The notes beneath the pieces were generated by a model. That model was not told the DNA's origin. It made no database searches and saw only the letters and a list, made by a program, of their open reading frames with translations. From positions 62,001 to 126,000 of the forward strand of contig NZ_CP073751.1 in the NCBI RefSeq assembly GCF_020025155.1: a stretch of DNA of 64,000 nt, given 5' to 3'. The position numbers and the translations under genes were made by a program. Shown here piece after piece: positions 18,261 to 27,240 of this stretch. Numbering within the stretch: position 1 is the stretch's first letter; the number at the start of each line of letters is the position of its first letter. This DNA comes from Halopseudomonas nanhaiensis (GTDB lineage: Bacteria; Pseudomonadota; Gammaproteobacteria; Pseudomonadales; Pseudomonadaceae).

Positions 18261-19241
18261 TCAGAGTGCTTCGAGGCACTCGGCAAGCGTGCCGCCAAGG
18301 CTCTCCACGAACTCGACGTAACCCTGCGCGCTGACCGGAGCGCTACCGCCCAGCGGATCGAGCTCGCCGGTACGGACGTCCAGGCCGGCGGTTAGCGACT
18401 CGATCAGCCGTGGCGTGAATTGGGGTTCGCTGAATACGCAGCTCGAGCCGGCCTGCTGGAGCTGCTCGCGCAGCTGAGCGACATGCTGGGCACCCGGCTG
18501 TACCTCGTGCGACAGGCTGAAGATGCCCCTGGCACGGATGCCGTAGTGGTCTTCAAGATAGCCATAGCCGTCGTGGAAAACGAAATAGGGCTTGTCGCCC
18601 AGCGGCTCGAAGCGGCGCTGCAGGCGCGCATCAAGCTCGGTCACCTGGCTTTCGAAGCGCTGCGCATTGTCGTTCAGGCGTTCGCCATGGGCGGGGAACA
18701 GGGAAGCCAGATCGGCGGCCATGACATGGGCGATGGCAATCGCGTTGTCGGGCGAGAGCCAGATATGCGCGTCGTGCGTCCCGCTGTGATGGTGCTCGTG
18801 CTCGTCGGCATGGCCATGGTGTTCAACCTTATGCTCGTCATGCCCGTGCTCGGCATGTTCCCGCTGCCCATGGTCATGGCTGTCATGTGCGTGCTCGTCG
18901 GCTGCCTCGGGATCGACCGGACGCAACTTGATACCCTTGGCGTGCATCAGCGCCATGTCGGTATCCCGCGACTCGAGCAGGTGCTCGAGAAACAGCTCAA
19001 GCTCCGGGCCGACCCAATAGGTCCGCTGCGCTTCATCCAGTGCCCTACGCTCGGACGGGCGAAGCGCGTAGCTGTGCGGTGAAGCGCCCACCGGCAGCAA
19101 CAGTTGAGGCTCTGCCACGCCGTCGAGCACCGCCGCGGCGATCAGTTGCAGAGGCTTGATGGTGGTCAGCACGCGTGGCTCATCGGCGCGGGCGGCCACA
19201 GCCAGAGTCAATCCCATGACAACAGCGAAACAGCGAAGCAT
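18261..19241 (-). CDS. znuA: Zinc ABC transporter substrate-binding protein ZnuA
   Basis: A 326-residue periplasmic cluster A-I binding protein. The signal peptide ends about residue 19 (AARA). Predicted zinc ligands lie at ASPHSYALRPS, in the TGHDAHIW-like segment (SGTHDAHIWLSP) and at FVFHDGYGYL. Between the first two is a His/Asp/Glu-rich loop of about 50 residues (residues 115-165), longer and richer than in many homologues and thought to collect zinc. It is divergent from zur across an 82-bp region with a Zur box, so it should be derepressed in zinc starvation with znuCB. Confidence 0.94.
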   Translation of the reverse strand: MLRCFAVVMGLTLAVAARADEPRVLTTIKPLQLIAAAVLDGVAEPQLLLPVGASPHSYALRPSERRALDEAQRTYWVGPELELFLEHLLESRDTDMALMHAKGIKLRPVDPEAADEHAHDSHDHGQREHAEHGHDEHKVEHHGHADEHEHHHSGTHDAHIWLSPDNAIAIAHVMAADLASLFPAHGERLNDNAQRFESQVTELDARLQRRFEPLGDKPYFVFHDGYGYLEDHYGIRARGIFSLSHEVQPGAQHVAQLREQLQQAGSSCVFSEPQFTPRLIESLTAGLDVRTGELDPLGGSAPVSAQGYVEFVESLGGTLAECLEAL

Positions 19242-19267
19242 TGGCAGGTACCTGAAGGGAAGGAAAG

Positions 19268-19282
19268 TGTTATATGATAACA
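19268..19282. promoter_or_regulatory. Zur box between znuA and zur
   Basis: TGTTATATGATAACA is a perfect dyad (6-bp arms, 3-bp centre) and agrees with the Zur operator core of gammaproteobacteria. It contains a -10-like hexamer on each strand (TATGAT on plus, TATCAT on minus), so one bound Zur could close both promoters. Confidence 0.88.
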
Positions 19283-19323
19283 GCTTGTTTATCCTACGAC
19301 AGCCCTACCGGGCGAGGCGAAGC

Positions 19324-19806
19324 ATGAGCGCTACCGATCCGCACACTCCGCACGACCACAGTCATTGCGTCAGCACCGCGCTGGACACCGCCGAGGAGGT
19401 CTGCGCCCGTGATGGCGCTCGCCTGACGCCGCTGCGCAAGCGGGTACTCGAACTGGTCTGGCAGAGCCACAAGCCACTGGGCGCGTACGATATTCTCGAG
19501 ACGCTATCGCGCGAAGACGGTCGTCGTGCTGCGCCCCCGACGGTCTATCGTGCGCTGGATTTCCTTCTTGAGCAGGGTCTTGTGCATCGCATTGCTTCGC
19601 TGAACGCCTTCATGGGGTGTGTGCATCCGGAGCGCGCCCATGAAGGGCAGTTTCTGATCTGCCGCAACTGCCGCATCGCCGTTGAACTGGACCAGCCGCT
19701 GATTCATCGGGCAATCAGTGACAGCGCTGCTGACGTGGGTTTTTCGGTGGAGTCCGAGACCGTGGAAGTAACCGGGCTGTGCGCCCGCTGCAAGGCGGCT
19801 GCATGA
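19324..19806 (+). CDS. zur: Zinc uptake regulator Zur (Fur family)
   Basis: A 160-residue Fur-family repressor. The winged helix contains [14 protein letters not shown] and [20 protein letters not shown]. The C-terminal dimerisation domain has the metal-site segments [18 protein letters not shown] and the final CARC, giving the structural zinc CxxC pair. The N-terminus is His-rich ([10 protein letters not shown]). The ATG at 19324 with GAGG upstream is used; the longer frame runs into znuA. It is first in zur-znuC-znuB and overlaps znuC by ATGA. In P. aeruginosa this gene was called np20. Confidence 0.94.
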   Translation: MSATDPHTPHDHSHCVSTALDTAEEVCARDGARLTPLRKRVLELVWQSHKPLGAYDILETLSREDGRRAAPPTVYRALDFLLEQGLVHRIASLNAFMGCVHPERAHEGQFLICRNCRIAVELDQPLIHRAISDSAADVGFSVESETVEVTGLCARCKAAA

Positions 19807-20606
19807 GCGAATCGTTGCTCGAGTTGAGCGGGGTCGGTCTCACGCGCAATGGCTCGAGCGTGCTGGAGAACATCAGCCTGAGCGTGGCGCCGGGCGAGAT
19901 CGTCACGCTGATCGGGCCCAACGGGGCCGGCAAGACCAGTCTGGTGCGTATCGTGCTGGGACTGCTGCAGGCCGATTCCGGACGGGTCAAGCGCCAGCCG
20001 CGGCTGCGGATCGGTTATATGCCGCAGAAGCTGCATATCGACGCTACGCTGCCGCTGACTGTAGAGCGCTTTCTGATGCTGGCGCCGGGTAGCCGGCGCA
20101 CCGATGTGCGCGAAGCGCTGGAAGAGGTCAACGCTCAGCATCTGCTGCAGCGCCCTCTGCAGCAGGTCTCGGGGGGTGAGCTACAACGCATCCTGCTGGC
20201 CCGCGCCCTGCTGCGCAAGCCGCATCTGCTGGTTCTCGACGAACCGGTGCAAGGCGTAGACGTGAATGGCCAGATCGAGTTGTACCAGCTCATCACCCGC
20301 CTGCGCGATCGCTACGGTTGCGGCATCCTGATGGTGTCCCATGATCTGCACCTGGTCATGGCGACCACCAACACCGTGGTCTGTCTCAACCGCCATGTCT
20401 GTTGCTCCGGTCACCCTGAGCAGGTCAGCCTGGATCCGGCCTTCGTTGCCCTGTTCGGTGAGCAGGCCAGCGCTCTGGCGGTTTACAGCCATCATCACGA
20501 CCATGCCCACGATCTGCACGGCGAAGTCATCGACGAGCCGCTTTCATCGGATACGCCGCGGCTGACGCCCGCACACAAGCACGGACCCTCCTGCAAACAT
20601 GCCTGA
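19803..20606 (+). CDS. znuC: Zinc ABC transporter ATPase ZnuC
   Basis: A 267-residue ABC ATPase. Walker A is GPNGAGKTS, the signature is VSGGELQR, Walker B is LLVLDEP, and the switch histidine lies in MVSHDLH. The start at 19803 overlaps the zur stop (ATGA), which is preferred to an upstream in-frame ATG inside zur. The last 45 residues form a His-rich tail ([13 protein letters not shown] and [10 protein letters not shown]), unusual for an ATPase and probably zinc-binding. It overlaps znuB by 8 bp, so translation is probably coupled. Confidence 0.94.
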   Translation: MSESLLELSGVGLTRNGSSVLENISLSVAPGEIVTLIGPNGAGKTSLVRIVLGLLQADSGRVKRQPRLRIGYMPQKLHIDATLPLTVERFLMLAPGSRRTDVREALEEVNAQHLLQRPLQQVSGGELQRILLARALLRKPHLLVLDEPVQGVDVNGQIELYQLITRLRDRYGCGILMVSHDLHLVMATTNTVVCLNRHVCCSGHPEQVSLDPAFVALFGEQASALAVYSHHHDHAHDLHGEVIDEPLSSDTPRLTPAHKHGPSCKHA

Positions 20607-21384
20607 TTTCCTGATATACGCCCTGGCCGCCGGGCTGGGGCTGGCGCTGGTCGCCGGTCCGTTGGGGTCCTTTGTGGTCTGGCGGCGCATGGCCTACTTC
20701 GGCGACACCCTGGCACACTCGGCGTTGCTCGGCGTTGCGCTGGGAATGTTGCTGGATATCAATCTCACGCTGGCCGTGACCGCCGGATGCGTACTGCTGG
20801 CCGTGATCCTGGTGGCGCTGCAGAACAAGCAGTGGCTGGCCAGTGACACCTTGCTCGGCATTCTTGCCCACAGCACCCTGTCGCTGGGGCTGGTGGTGCT
20901 GGCGCTGACGGACAACGTTCGTGTCGACCTGATGGCTTACCTGTTCGGTGATCTGCTGGCGGTCAGCGAGCGTGACCTGTACTGGATGCTGGGCGGTATG
21001 GTCCTGGTAGTCATTCTGCTTGGTCTGCTCTGGCGTCAGCTGCTGTCGGTCACCGTGCACGAGGAGCTCGCACGCGTCGAAGGCCGACCGGTCACCGCCA
21101 TTCGCCTGGCCTTGATGCTGCTGATCGCGATTGTCATCGCCGTGGCCATGAAGGTCGTCGGAGTGCTGCTGATCACCTCATTACTGATCATTCCGCCGGC
21201 TGCTGCACAGCGGCATGCCCGCACCCCTGAGCAGATGGCAATGGGCGCCAGCCTGCTCGGCTGCCTGGCGGTACTCGGTGGTCTGACAATGTCATGGAAT
21301 CTGGACACGCCGGCCGGGCCGTCCATTGTGGTGAGTGCTGCATTGCTGTTCCTGATCGCCGTGTCCTTGCCTCGTCGCGCCTGA
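20599..21384 (+). CDS. znuB: Zinc ABC transporter permease ZnuB
   Basis: A 261-residue inner-membrane permease of the ABC-3 family with about eight hydrophobic helices. Typical segments are [20 protein letters not shown] near the N-terminus, [14 protein letters not shown], and the late [15 protein letters not shown]. It forms the membrane channel for ZnuA-delivered zinc with ZnuC. It is the last gene of zur-znuCB. No terminator-like hairpin is obvious in the 87 bp before the next gene. Confidence 0.94.
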   Translation: MPDFLIYALAAGLGLALVAGPLGSFVVWRRMAYFGDTLAHSALLGVALGMLLDINLTLAVTAGCVLLAVILVALQNKQWLASDTLLGILAHSTLSLGLVVLALTDNVRVDLMAYLFGDLLAVSERDLYWMLGGMVLVVILLGLLWRQLLSVTVHEELARVEGRPVTAIRLALMLLIAIVIAVAMKVVGVLLITSLLIIPPAAAQRHARTPEQMAMGASLLGCLAVLGGLTMSWNLDTPAGPSIVVSAALLFLIAVSLPRRA

Positions 21385-21471
21385 TCCAGGGCAAAAGGAT
21401 GTAACACTCCCGCGCGGCGGTTGTCCCATGTACAGGCATCGAACAGGATGGCTTCATGGTTACACTGCCGC

Positions 21472-22467
21472 ATGCGTGATCCGCTTATCGTTCCGACAGA
21501 CGAAGGTCTCTACTGTCCGGCGGGGGATTTTCATATCGATCCCTGGCGCCCGGTGGCGCGTGCCGTCATCACCCACGCCCATGCCGACCATGCGCGACCG
21601 GGCAATACCGATTACTTCTCCCAGCATGCTGGACTGCCAATACTCCGCCACCGCCTGGGCGAAGGGCACGTCTTTCACGGCCTGGACTACGGCGAACCGG
21701 CAACCTTCGGCCGCACGCGGGTGAGCCTGCACCCGGCTGGGCATGTGCTGGGCTCTGCGCAGGTCAGGGTCGAGCACGCCGATGGCCGGGTCTGGGTGGT
21801 GACCGGTGATTACAAGCGCGACGCCGATCCGACGTGCGCGCCGTTCGAGGTCGTCCAGTGCGACACGCTGATTACCGAGGCCACCTTCGCTCTGCCCTGC
21901 TATCGCTGGCCCCCGGTCGAGCGCGTCGCCGAGCAGATATGGAGCTGGTGGTCCGGCCACACCGATCGCCCCTGCGTGCTGTTCACCTACGCGCTAGGCA
22001 AGGCGCAGCGGGTGCTGGCCGCACTGGCAGCGCATACCGATCGTACCGTCTACCTCCACGGTGCCATGCTGGCTATCACCGATATATACCGCGACGCGGG
22101 CATTGCGATGGTTCCGACCGCCCCGGTGAGCGAGTTGCCGGCCGATCATGATTTTGCCGGCGAGTTGATCCTCGCCCCGCCCTCCGCCGCCGGCTCGCCG
22201 TGGATGCGCCGCTTCCGCGGTGCCAGCACCGGGTTCGCCTCCGGATGGATGCGCATACGCGGCAACCGTCGACGCCGCGGCTATGACCATGGCTTCGAGC
22301 TCAGCGATCATGCCGACTGGCCAGCGCTGTTGCAGACCATTGAAGAAAGCGGCGCCGGTACCATTCTCACTACCCATGGGCGCAGCGAAGAGCTGGTGCA
22401 CTACCTGTGTGAACGCGGTGTCGACGCGCGGGCGCTGACCACTCTGTACGGCGGAGAAGACGACTGA
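21472..22467 (+). CDS. Ligase-associated metallo-beta-lactamase/beta-CASP exonuclease (Exo)
   Basis: A 331-residue MBL-fold nuclease of the ligase-associated exonuclease family (TIGR04122-like). The metal motif THAHADHARPG sits near residue 40, further ligands lie in LHPAGHVLGSAQ and VTGDYKRD, and the C-terminal LSDHADW and TTHGRSEE motifs are present. Start 21472 (MRDPLIVPTDEG) is preferred because the upstream in-frame extension has no conserved character. It overlaps the ligase gene by one base and is first of a four-gene repair cluster. In the equivalent P. putida cluster the four proteins are Exo, ligase, Lhr-core helicase and MPE. Confidence 0.88.
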   Translation: MRDPLIVPTDEGLYCPAGDFHIDPWRPVARAVITHAHADHARPGNTDYFSQHAGLPILRHRLGEGHVFHGLDYGEPATFGRTRVSLHPAGHVLGSAQVRVEHADGRVWVVTGDYKRDADPTCAPFEVVQCDTLITEATFALPCYRWPPVERVAEQIWSWWSGHTDRPCVLFTYALGKAQRVLAALAAHTDRTVYLHGAMLAITDIYRDAGIAMVPTAPVSELPADHDFAGELILAPPSAAGSPWMRRFRGASTGFASGWMRIRGNRRRRGYDHGFELSDHADWPALLQTIEESGAGTILTTHGRSEELVHYLCERGVDARALTTLYGGEDD

Positions 22468-24062
22468 TGCAGGCGTTTGCCAACCTGTATGCCGAGCTCG
22501 ACGCGACCACGCGCACCCAGGCCAAGCTTGATGCCATGGTGCGCTACTTCACTGACGTCGATCCGGCCGACGGCGCCTGGGCCACCTATATTCTGGCCGG
22601 CCGCAGGATGAAGCGGCTGGTTGGTCCGCGCAAGCTTCGCGAGTGGCTGAGCGAGGCCGCCGGGCTGCCCGACTGGCTGGTGGAGGAAACCTATCAGCAT
22701 GTGGGTGACCTGGCAGAAACTATCAGCCTGCTGATGGAAGATGATCGCGAGCGTACAGTTGTCGGCGGCTCGCTTGCCGAATGGATCGACAGCGCGGTTC
22801 TCGGCCTGCTCGACCTCGATGAAGACCAGCGCAGGGCGCATGTGATCCAGCATTGGCGCGAGCTTCCGCGGCCTGCGTGTTTTCTTTACAACAAGCTGCT
22901 CACTGGGAGTTTGCGGGTCGGCGTCTCGCGCGGACTGGTCGAGCGGGCGCTGGCAACACTGAGCGGCAGGCCGCGGGCATTGATTGCGCGTCGGCTGATG
23001 GGCGAATTCGAACCGACGGCGCGCTTCTATGAATGTCTGTTCGACGCCGAGCAGCGCGAGGAGCGCGCCGGCCAGCCGTACCCGTTCTTCTTGGCTTCAC
23101 CGCTCGAAGGTGGCCCGGAGGCGCTCGGCGATCTGCATGAATGGCTGGCCGAATGGAAGTGGGATGGCATCCGTGCGCAATTGATCGCCCGGCCTGCCGG
23201 GATCTGGCTATGGTCCCGGGGCGAGGAGCCGATGGCCGGGCGCTTTCCGGAAGTCGAAGCGGCGGCGAAGCTGTTGCCGGAGGTGGTGCTCGACGGAGAA
23301 CTGCTTGCCTGGGACACCGACGTCCTGCCGTTCTCGCAGATGCAGCGGCGCATCCAGCGCAAGACCGTGGGAGAGAAACTGCTGCGCGAGGTTCCGGTGG
23401 TCTTCCTGGCCTACGACCTGCTGGAAGATCAGGGCGAAGACTGGCGTGACAGGCCGCTGGAGGAACGCCGCTCGCGCCTGAAAGCCATCCTCGCCGAGGC
23501 AGACCATCCGGCGTTGCGCCTGAGCCCGGCGGCCGAGGCGGCGGACTGGGACGCGCTCGGGGTGATGCGAGAGAGCAGTCGCGACCGGCGCGTCGAAGGC
23601 CTTATGCTCAAGCGCAGGCAGAGCCCATACCGCAGCGGCAGGCCGCGCGGCGACTGGTGGAAATGGAAGATCGAACCGCTGTCGATCGACGCCGTGCTGC
23701 TCTACGCCCAACCCGGGCACGGCCGTCGTGCCAATCTCTACACCGATTACACCCTGGCCGTCGTCGATGGCGACAGCTTCGTGCCGATCGCCAAGGCGTA
23801 CTCGGGCCTGACCGATGAGGAGCTGGGCAAACTCGACCGCTGGATCCGCCGCAATACCGTGGAGCGGTTCGGACCGGTTCGCTCGGTCAAACCTGAGCAG
23901 GTGCTGGAAATCGCCTTCGAGGGCATCCAGCCCTCGCCCCGGCACAAGTCCGGGATTGCCCTGCGCTTCCCGCGCATCCTGCGTTGGCGCCATGACAAGC
24001 CGGTCGCCGAGGCAGATACCATCGAGCAGGTTCGGGAGTTGCTGCGTGTCTATGGCAGCTGA
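22467..24062 (+). CDS. ATP-dependent DNA ligase of the Lhr cluster
   Basis: A 531-residue ATP-dependent DNA ligase (TIGR04120-like). The N-terminal DNA-binding domain precedes the nucleotidyltransferase motif I, EWKWDGIR, with the predicted AMP-accepting lysine at residue 231. Motifs III (VFLAYDLLEDQGED), IV (RVEGLMLKR) and V (WWKWK) follow, then an OB-fold with a GIQPSPRHKSGIALRFPRI-type end. It is additional to the essential NAD-dependent LigA expected elsewhere and probably serves repair. It overlaps both neighbours (1 and 11 bp), indicating tight translational coupling. Confidence 0.93.
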   Translation: MQAFANLYAELDATTRTQAKLDAMVRYFTDVDPADGAWATYILAGRRMKRLVGPRKLREWLSEAAGLPDWLVEETYQHVGDLAETISLLMEDDRERTVVGGSLAEWIDSAVLGLLDLDEDQRRAHVIQHWRELPRPACFLYNKLLTGSLRVGVSRGLVERALATLSGRPRALIARRLMGEFEPTARFYECLFDAEQREERAGQPYPFFLASPLEGGPEALGDLHEWLAEWKWDGIRAQLIARPAGIWLWSRGEEPMAGRFPEVEAAAKLLPEVVLDGELLAWDTDVLPFSQMQRRIQRKTVGEKLLREVPVVFLAYDLLEDQGEDWRDRPLEERRSRLKAILAEADHPALRLSPAAEAADWDALGVMRESSRDRRVEGLMLKRRQSPYRSGRPRGDWWKWKIEPLSIDAVLLYAQPGHGRRANLYTDYTLAVVDGDSFVPIAKAYSGLTDEELGKLDRWIRRNTVERFGPVRSVKPEQVLEIAFEGIQPSPRHKSGIALRFPRILRWRHDKPVAEADTIEQVRELLRVYGS

Positions 24063-26514
24063 CGGACTGGAACGAATCGATGCGTGGTTCGCCGCGTTGG
24101 GCTGGCAGGCCGCCGACTTCCAGCGTCAGGCGTGGCAGGCGTTTCGCGCCGGCCGCAGCGGCTTGATCCATGCCTCGACCGGGTCAGGCAAGACCCTCGC
24201 CGCCTGGCTCGGGCCGGTCTCGCTGGCGCTCGAACAGGATCGGGTACAGAGCGGGTTGCGCGTGCTGTGGATCACGCCGCTGCGCGCATTGGCCAGCGAC
24301 ACCGCTGGCCATCTGCAACAGTCGGTCGACGCACTGGGGCTGGAATGGAAAGTCGAGATTCGCACTGGCGATACCAGCGCGAGCGTGCGCGCCCGTCAGC
24401 AGCGCAAGTTGCCGCAGGCGCTGGTGACCACGCCGGAAAGCCTGTCGGTGCTGTTGTCGTACCGCAATGCCGAAGAACAGTTTGCCGGCCTCGATGCGGT
24501 CATTGTCGATGAGTGGCACGAGCTGCTCGGCAGTAAACGTGGAGTACAGCTGCAGCTCTGCCTGGCCTGGCTGCGCGCCCGCCGGCCGGAGCTACCGGTC
24601 TGGGGATTGTCTGCCACACTGGGTAATCTCGAAGAGGCGCTGAGCGTACTTCTGGGCGAAGGCGCCGAGCCCGGCGAGCGGGTCGCCGGAGCCAGCGGCA
24701 AGGAACTGACCGTCCGCGGGCTGTGCCCGCCGAGCATCGATCGCTTCCCCTGGGCGGGACATCTGGGACTGTCCCAGCTCGAGGGCGTGCTGACCTATCT
24801 CGAGCAGGCGCAGACCTCGCTGCTGTTCACCAATACCCGCTCGCAGGCAGAGCTCTGGTTCGAGGCCATTGCCAGAACACGAATGGACTGGATAACCGAC
24901 ATCGGCCTGCATCACGGCTCGATCGATCGCGGACTGCGCAAGCGGCTGGAAGACGGCCTGCGTGAAGGCAGGTTCCGCTGCGTGGTGTGTACATCGAGCC
25001 TGGATCTGGGCGTGGATTTTTCGCCGGTCGACCGCGTGGTTCAGGTCGGCAGCCCCAAGGGCATTGCCCGCCTGATGCAGCGTGCGGGTCGCTCGGGACA
25101 CCGTCCCGGTGCCGCCAGTGAAATCCTCTGCGTGCCCAGTCATGCCTTCGAGCTGGTTGAAATTGCTGCGGCCCGGCGGGCCTGGAATGCCGGGCGCGTC
25201 GAGTCGCGTCGGCCGCTTCGCCTGTGTCTGGATGTGCTGGCGCAGCATCTGGTGACCCTGGCGGCGGGTCCCGGCTTCCGTCCTGATGCAGCGCTCGCCG
25301 AGGCGCGATCGACCCATGCCTTCGCCGATCTGACGCCCGAAATGTTCGACTGGTGTCTGGTGTTCATTACCCGCGGCGGGCCGGTGCTCGAACACTATCC
25401 GCAGTTCCAGCGAGTGATCGAGACCGAGGACGGGCTGTATCGCGTCGACGATGTGGGTATTGCCAGACGCCATCGCATGGCGATCGGCACCATCACCAGC
25501 GACGCGCAGATGCAGGTGCGCTTCATGAAGGGCGGCAGCCTCGGTAGCATCGAGGAAACCTTTATCGCCCGTCTTAACCCTGGTGATGTGTTCCTGTTTT
25601 CCGGCCGCGCGCTGGAACTGATTCGGGTCCGCGACCTGATCGCCTACGTACGCCCGGCTGCTTCCCGGCGGCAACACGTCCCGCGCTGGTATGGCGGTCG
25701 ACTGCCATTGTCCAGCGAACTGGCCGACAGCGTGCTGCAGATTCTGCAGGAAGTGGAAACCGGAGAGTACGCCGATACCGAAGTAGCCGCCGTCGCGCCC
25801 GTACTCGAGCTGCAGAAAGCGCAATCAGCCCTGCCCGCGCCGGACCGCCTGCTGATCGAACGCTGCCGTTCACGGGAGGGCGAGCATCTGTTCGTCTATC
25901 CGTTTGCCGGCAGGCTGGCGCATGAGGGTCTGGCTGCAGTGCTGGCCTGGCGCCTTGGCCAGCAGGTGCCGGCCACCTTCGCCCTCTCGGTCAACGACTA
26001 CGGCCTGGAACTGCTGAGCAGTGCCCGCCTGCCCGAGCTGGACGAGGCGGCCTGGCGGGCGCTGCTCGCACCCGAGCGTTTACTCGACGACGTGCTCGAA
26101 GCGCTCAATGCCAGCGAGCTGGCTCGCCGCCAGTTTCGCGATATAGCACGCATCAGTGGTCTGGTCTTTCAGGGCTATCCCGGGCGCAGCAAGACCGATC
26201 GGCAGTTGCAGGCTTCCACGGGACTGCTGTACGACACACTGCAGCGTTACGACCCACAGCACCGGCTGCTCGATCAGGCGCGCCGGGAAGTGCTCGAGGA
26301 GCAGCTGGACATTCGGCGACTGCGCGAGGTGCTTGAGCGCGCTGCGGCGCAGCATCTGCGCGTCATGTCGTTGGAGCGCTTCTCGCCGCTGGGCTTTCCG
26401 CTGTGGGTGGAGCGCCAGCGCAGCCGCCTGAGCACCGAAGACTGGCGTCAGAGAGTGCAGCGGATGCTCGAGTCGCTGGAACGTAACGCCAGCAAACGCC
26501 GGAAGCGCGCATGA
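24052..26514 (+). CDS. Lhr-like DEXH DNA helicase, ligase-associated
   Basis: An 820-residue SF2 helicase of the Lhr-core type (TIGR04121-like). Walker A is ASTGSGKTLAAW, motif II is VDEWHELLGSKRG (DEWH instead of DEXH with H/A), motif III lies in GLSATLGN, and motif VI is QRAGRSGHRPG. The C-terminal third holds the winged helix and Lhr beta-barrel domains. Start 24052 (MAADGLERID) lies 11 bp inside the ligase gene; the longer in-frame ORF is a shadow of the ligase. Homologues are 3'-5' translocases that unwind RNA:DNA or DNA duplexes. It overlaps the phosphoesterase gene by 4 bp. Confidence 0.92.
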   Translation: MAADGLERIDAWFAALGWQAADFQRQAWQAFRAGRSGLIHASTGSGKTLAAWLGPVSLALEQDRVQSGLRVLWITPLRALASDTAGHLQQSVDALGLEWKVEIRTGDTSASVRARQQRKLPQALVTTPESLSVLLSYRNAEEQFAGLDAVIVDEWHELLGSKRGVQLQLCLAWLRARRPELPVWGLSATLGNLEEALSVLLGEGAEPGERVAGASGKELTVRGLCPPSIDRFPWAGHLGLSQLEGVLTYLEQAQTSLLFTNTRSQAELWFEAIARTRMDWITDIGLHHGSIDRGLRKRLEDGLREGRFRCVVCTSSLDLGVDFSPVDRVVQVGSPKGIARLMQRAGRSGHRPGAASEILCVPSHAFELVEIAAARRAWNAGRVESRRPLRLCLDVLAQHLVTLAAGPGFRPDAALAEARSTHAFADLTPEMFDWCLVFITRGGPVLEHYPQFQRVIETEDGLYRVDDVGIARRHRMAIGTITSDAQMQVRFMKGGSLGSIEETFIARLNPGDVFLFSGRALELIRVRDLIAYVRPAASRRQHVPRWYGGRLPLSSELADSVLQILQEVETGEYADTEVAAVAPVLELQKAQSALPAPDRLLIERCRSREGEHLFVYPFAGRLAHEGLAAVLAWRLGQQVPATFALSVNDYGLELLSSARLPELDEAAWRALLAPERLLDDVLEALNASELARRQFRDIARISGLVFQGYPGRSKTDRQLQASTGLLYDTLQRYDPQHRLLDQARREVLEEQLDIRRLREVLERAAAQHLRVMSLERFSPLGFPLWVERQRSRLSTEDWRQRVQRMLESLERNASKRRKRA

Positions 26515-27161
26515 AACAGACCCTGGACTGGGTGCTGGCTGATGAACCTGTGATGCTCCACGCGAGCAAGGCGTTGTATCTGCCTCGCTGGTCGACGCTG
26601 CTGGTGGCCGACACGCATTTCGGCAAGGGCGCCTTTTTTCGCAGGCAGGGCATCGCCGTACCGAGCGGGCAGAGCGCGGATGACCTGCGTCGGCTCAGCA
26701 CCCTGGTGGACCAGTTCGAACCGCAACGTCTGATCGTGCTGGGCGACGTGTTCCATCACCGTCCGGCGGCAGGCGAGCCGTTCTTCGACCATTTCGACGC
26801 CTGGCAGGCGCGGCATCGGCAGCTGACAATGGAGGCGGTGGTCGGCAACCACGATCGCCATGTGCGCGGCCTGAGCCTGCCCATCGATTGGCACCCGTTG
26901 CTGGACATCGGACCGTTTCGCCTGTGTCACGAGCCGGAGGCGGTGAAGGGTCGGCACGTCATCGCCGGACACATTCATCCGGCCTACGCGCTTGCAGCGG
27001 GCGGTGACCGGCTCCGCGCCCCTGTGTTCTGGATGCGACCGGGCGTGACGGTGCTGCCGTCCTTCGGCGCCCTGACCGGCGGCTGGAACGTGCCGGAGCA
27101 TAGAGATAGCCGCATGGTGATGGTGCTCGACGACCAGCTGTTGCCACTGCCTGAACTTTGA
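26511..27161 (+). CDS. Ligase-associated metallophosphoesterase (MPE/PdeM)
   Basis: A 216-residue calcineurin-type binuclear metallophosphoesterase (TIGR04123-like). The motif ladder is complete: ADTHFGKG (DxH), LGDVFHH (GD), VVGNHDRH (GNHD) and IAGHIHPAY (GHxH). Its P. putida relative MPE is a manganese-dependent DNA endonuclease acting on single strands. It ends the Exo-ligase-Lhr-MPE operon, and the overlap with the helicase (ATGA) supports joint translation. The next gene starts 79 bp later behind its own LexA box. Confidence 0.9.
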   Translation: MKQTLDWVLADEPVMLHASKALYLPRWSTLLVADTHFGKGAFFRRQGIAVPSGQSADDLRRLSTLVDQFEPQRLIVLGDVFHHRPAAGEPFFDHFDAWQARHRQLTMEAVVGNHDRHVRGLSLPIDWHPLLDIGPFRLCHEPEAVKGRHVIAGHIHPAYALAAGGDRLRAPVFWMRPGVTVLPSFGALTGGWNVPEHRDSRMVMVLDDQLLPLPEL

Positions 27162-27210
27162 GCGCCGCCGGTCAGCGACGTGTTGAGCATACCTGCGCTG
27201 TTGCAATAAG

Positions 27211-27226
27211 CTGTATGTCCATACAG
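27211..27226. promoter_or_regulatory. LexA (SOS) box before the radical SAM gene
   Basis: CTGTATGTCCATACAG is a perfect inverted repeat of CTG-N10-CAG form, matching the gammaproteobacterial LexA operator. It lies 14 bp upstream of the ATG at 27241, so LexA would block initiation or the start of transcription. Confidence 0.88.
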
Positions 27227-27240
27227 TTTCGGATGCCGTC

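Noticed and set aside
23815-24051. N-terminal extension of the Lhr-like helicase
   Set aside because: It lies entirely inside the DNA ligase gene in another frame; the helicase fold starts at the ATG at 24052.
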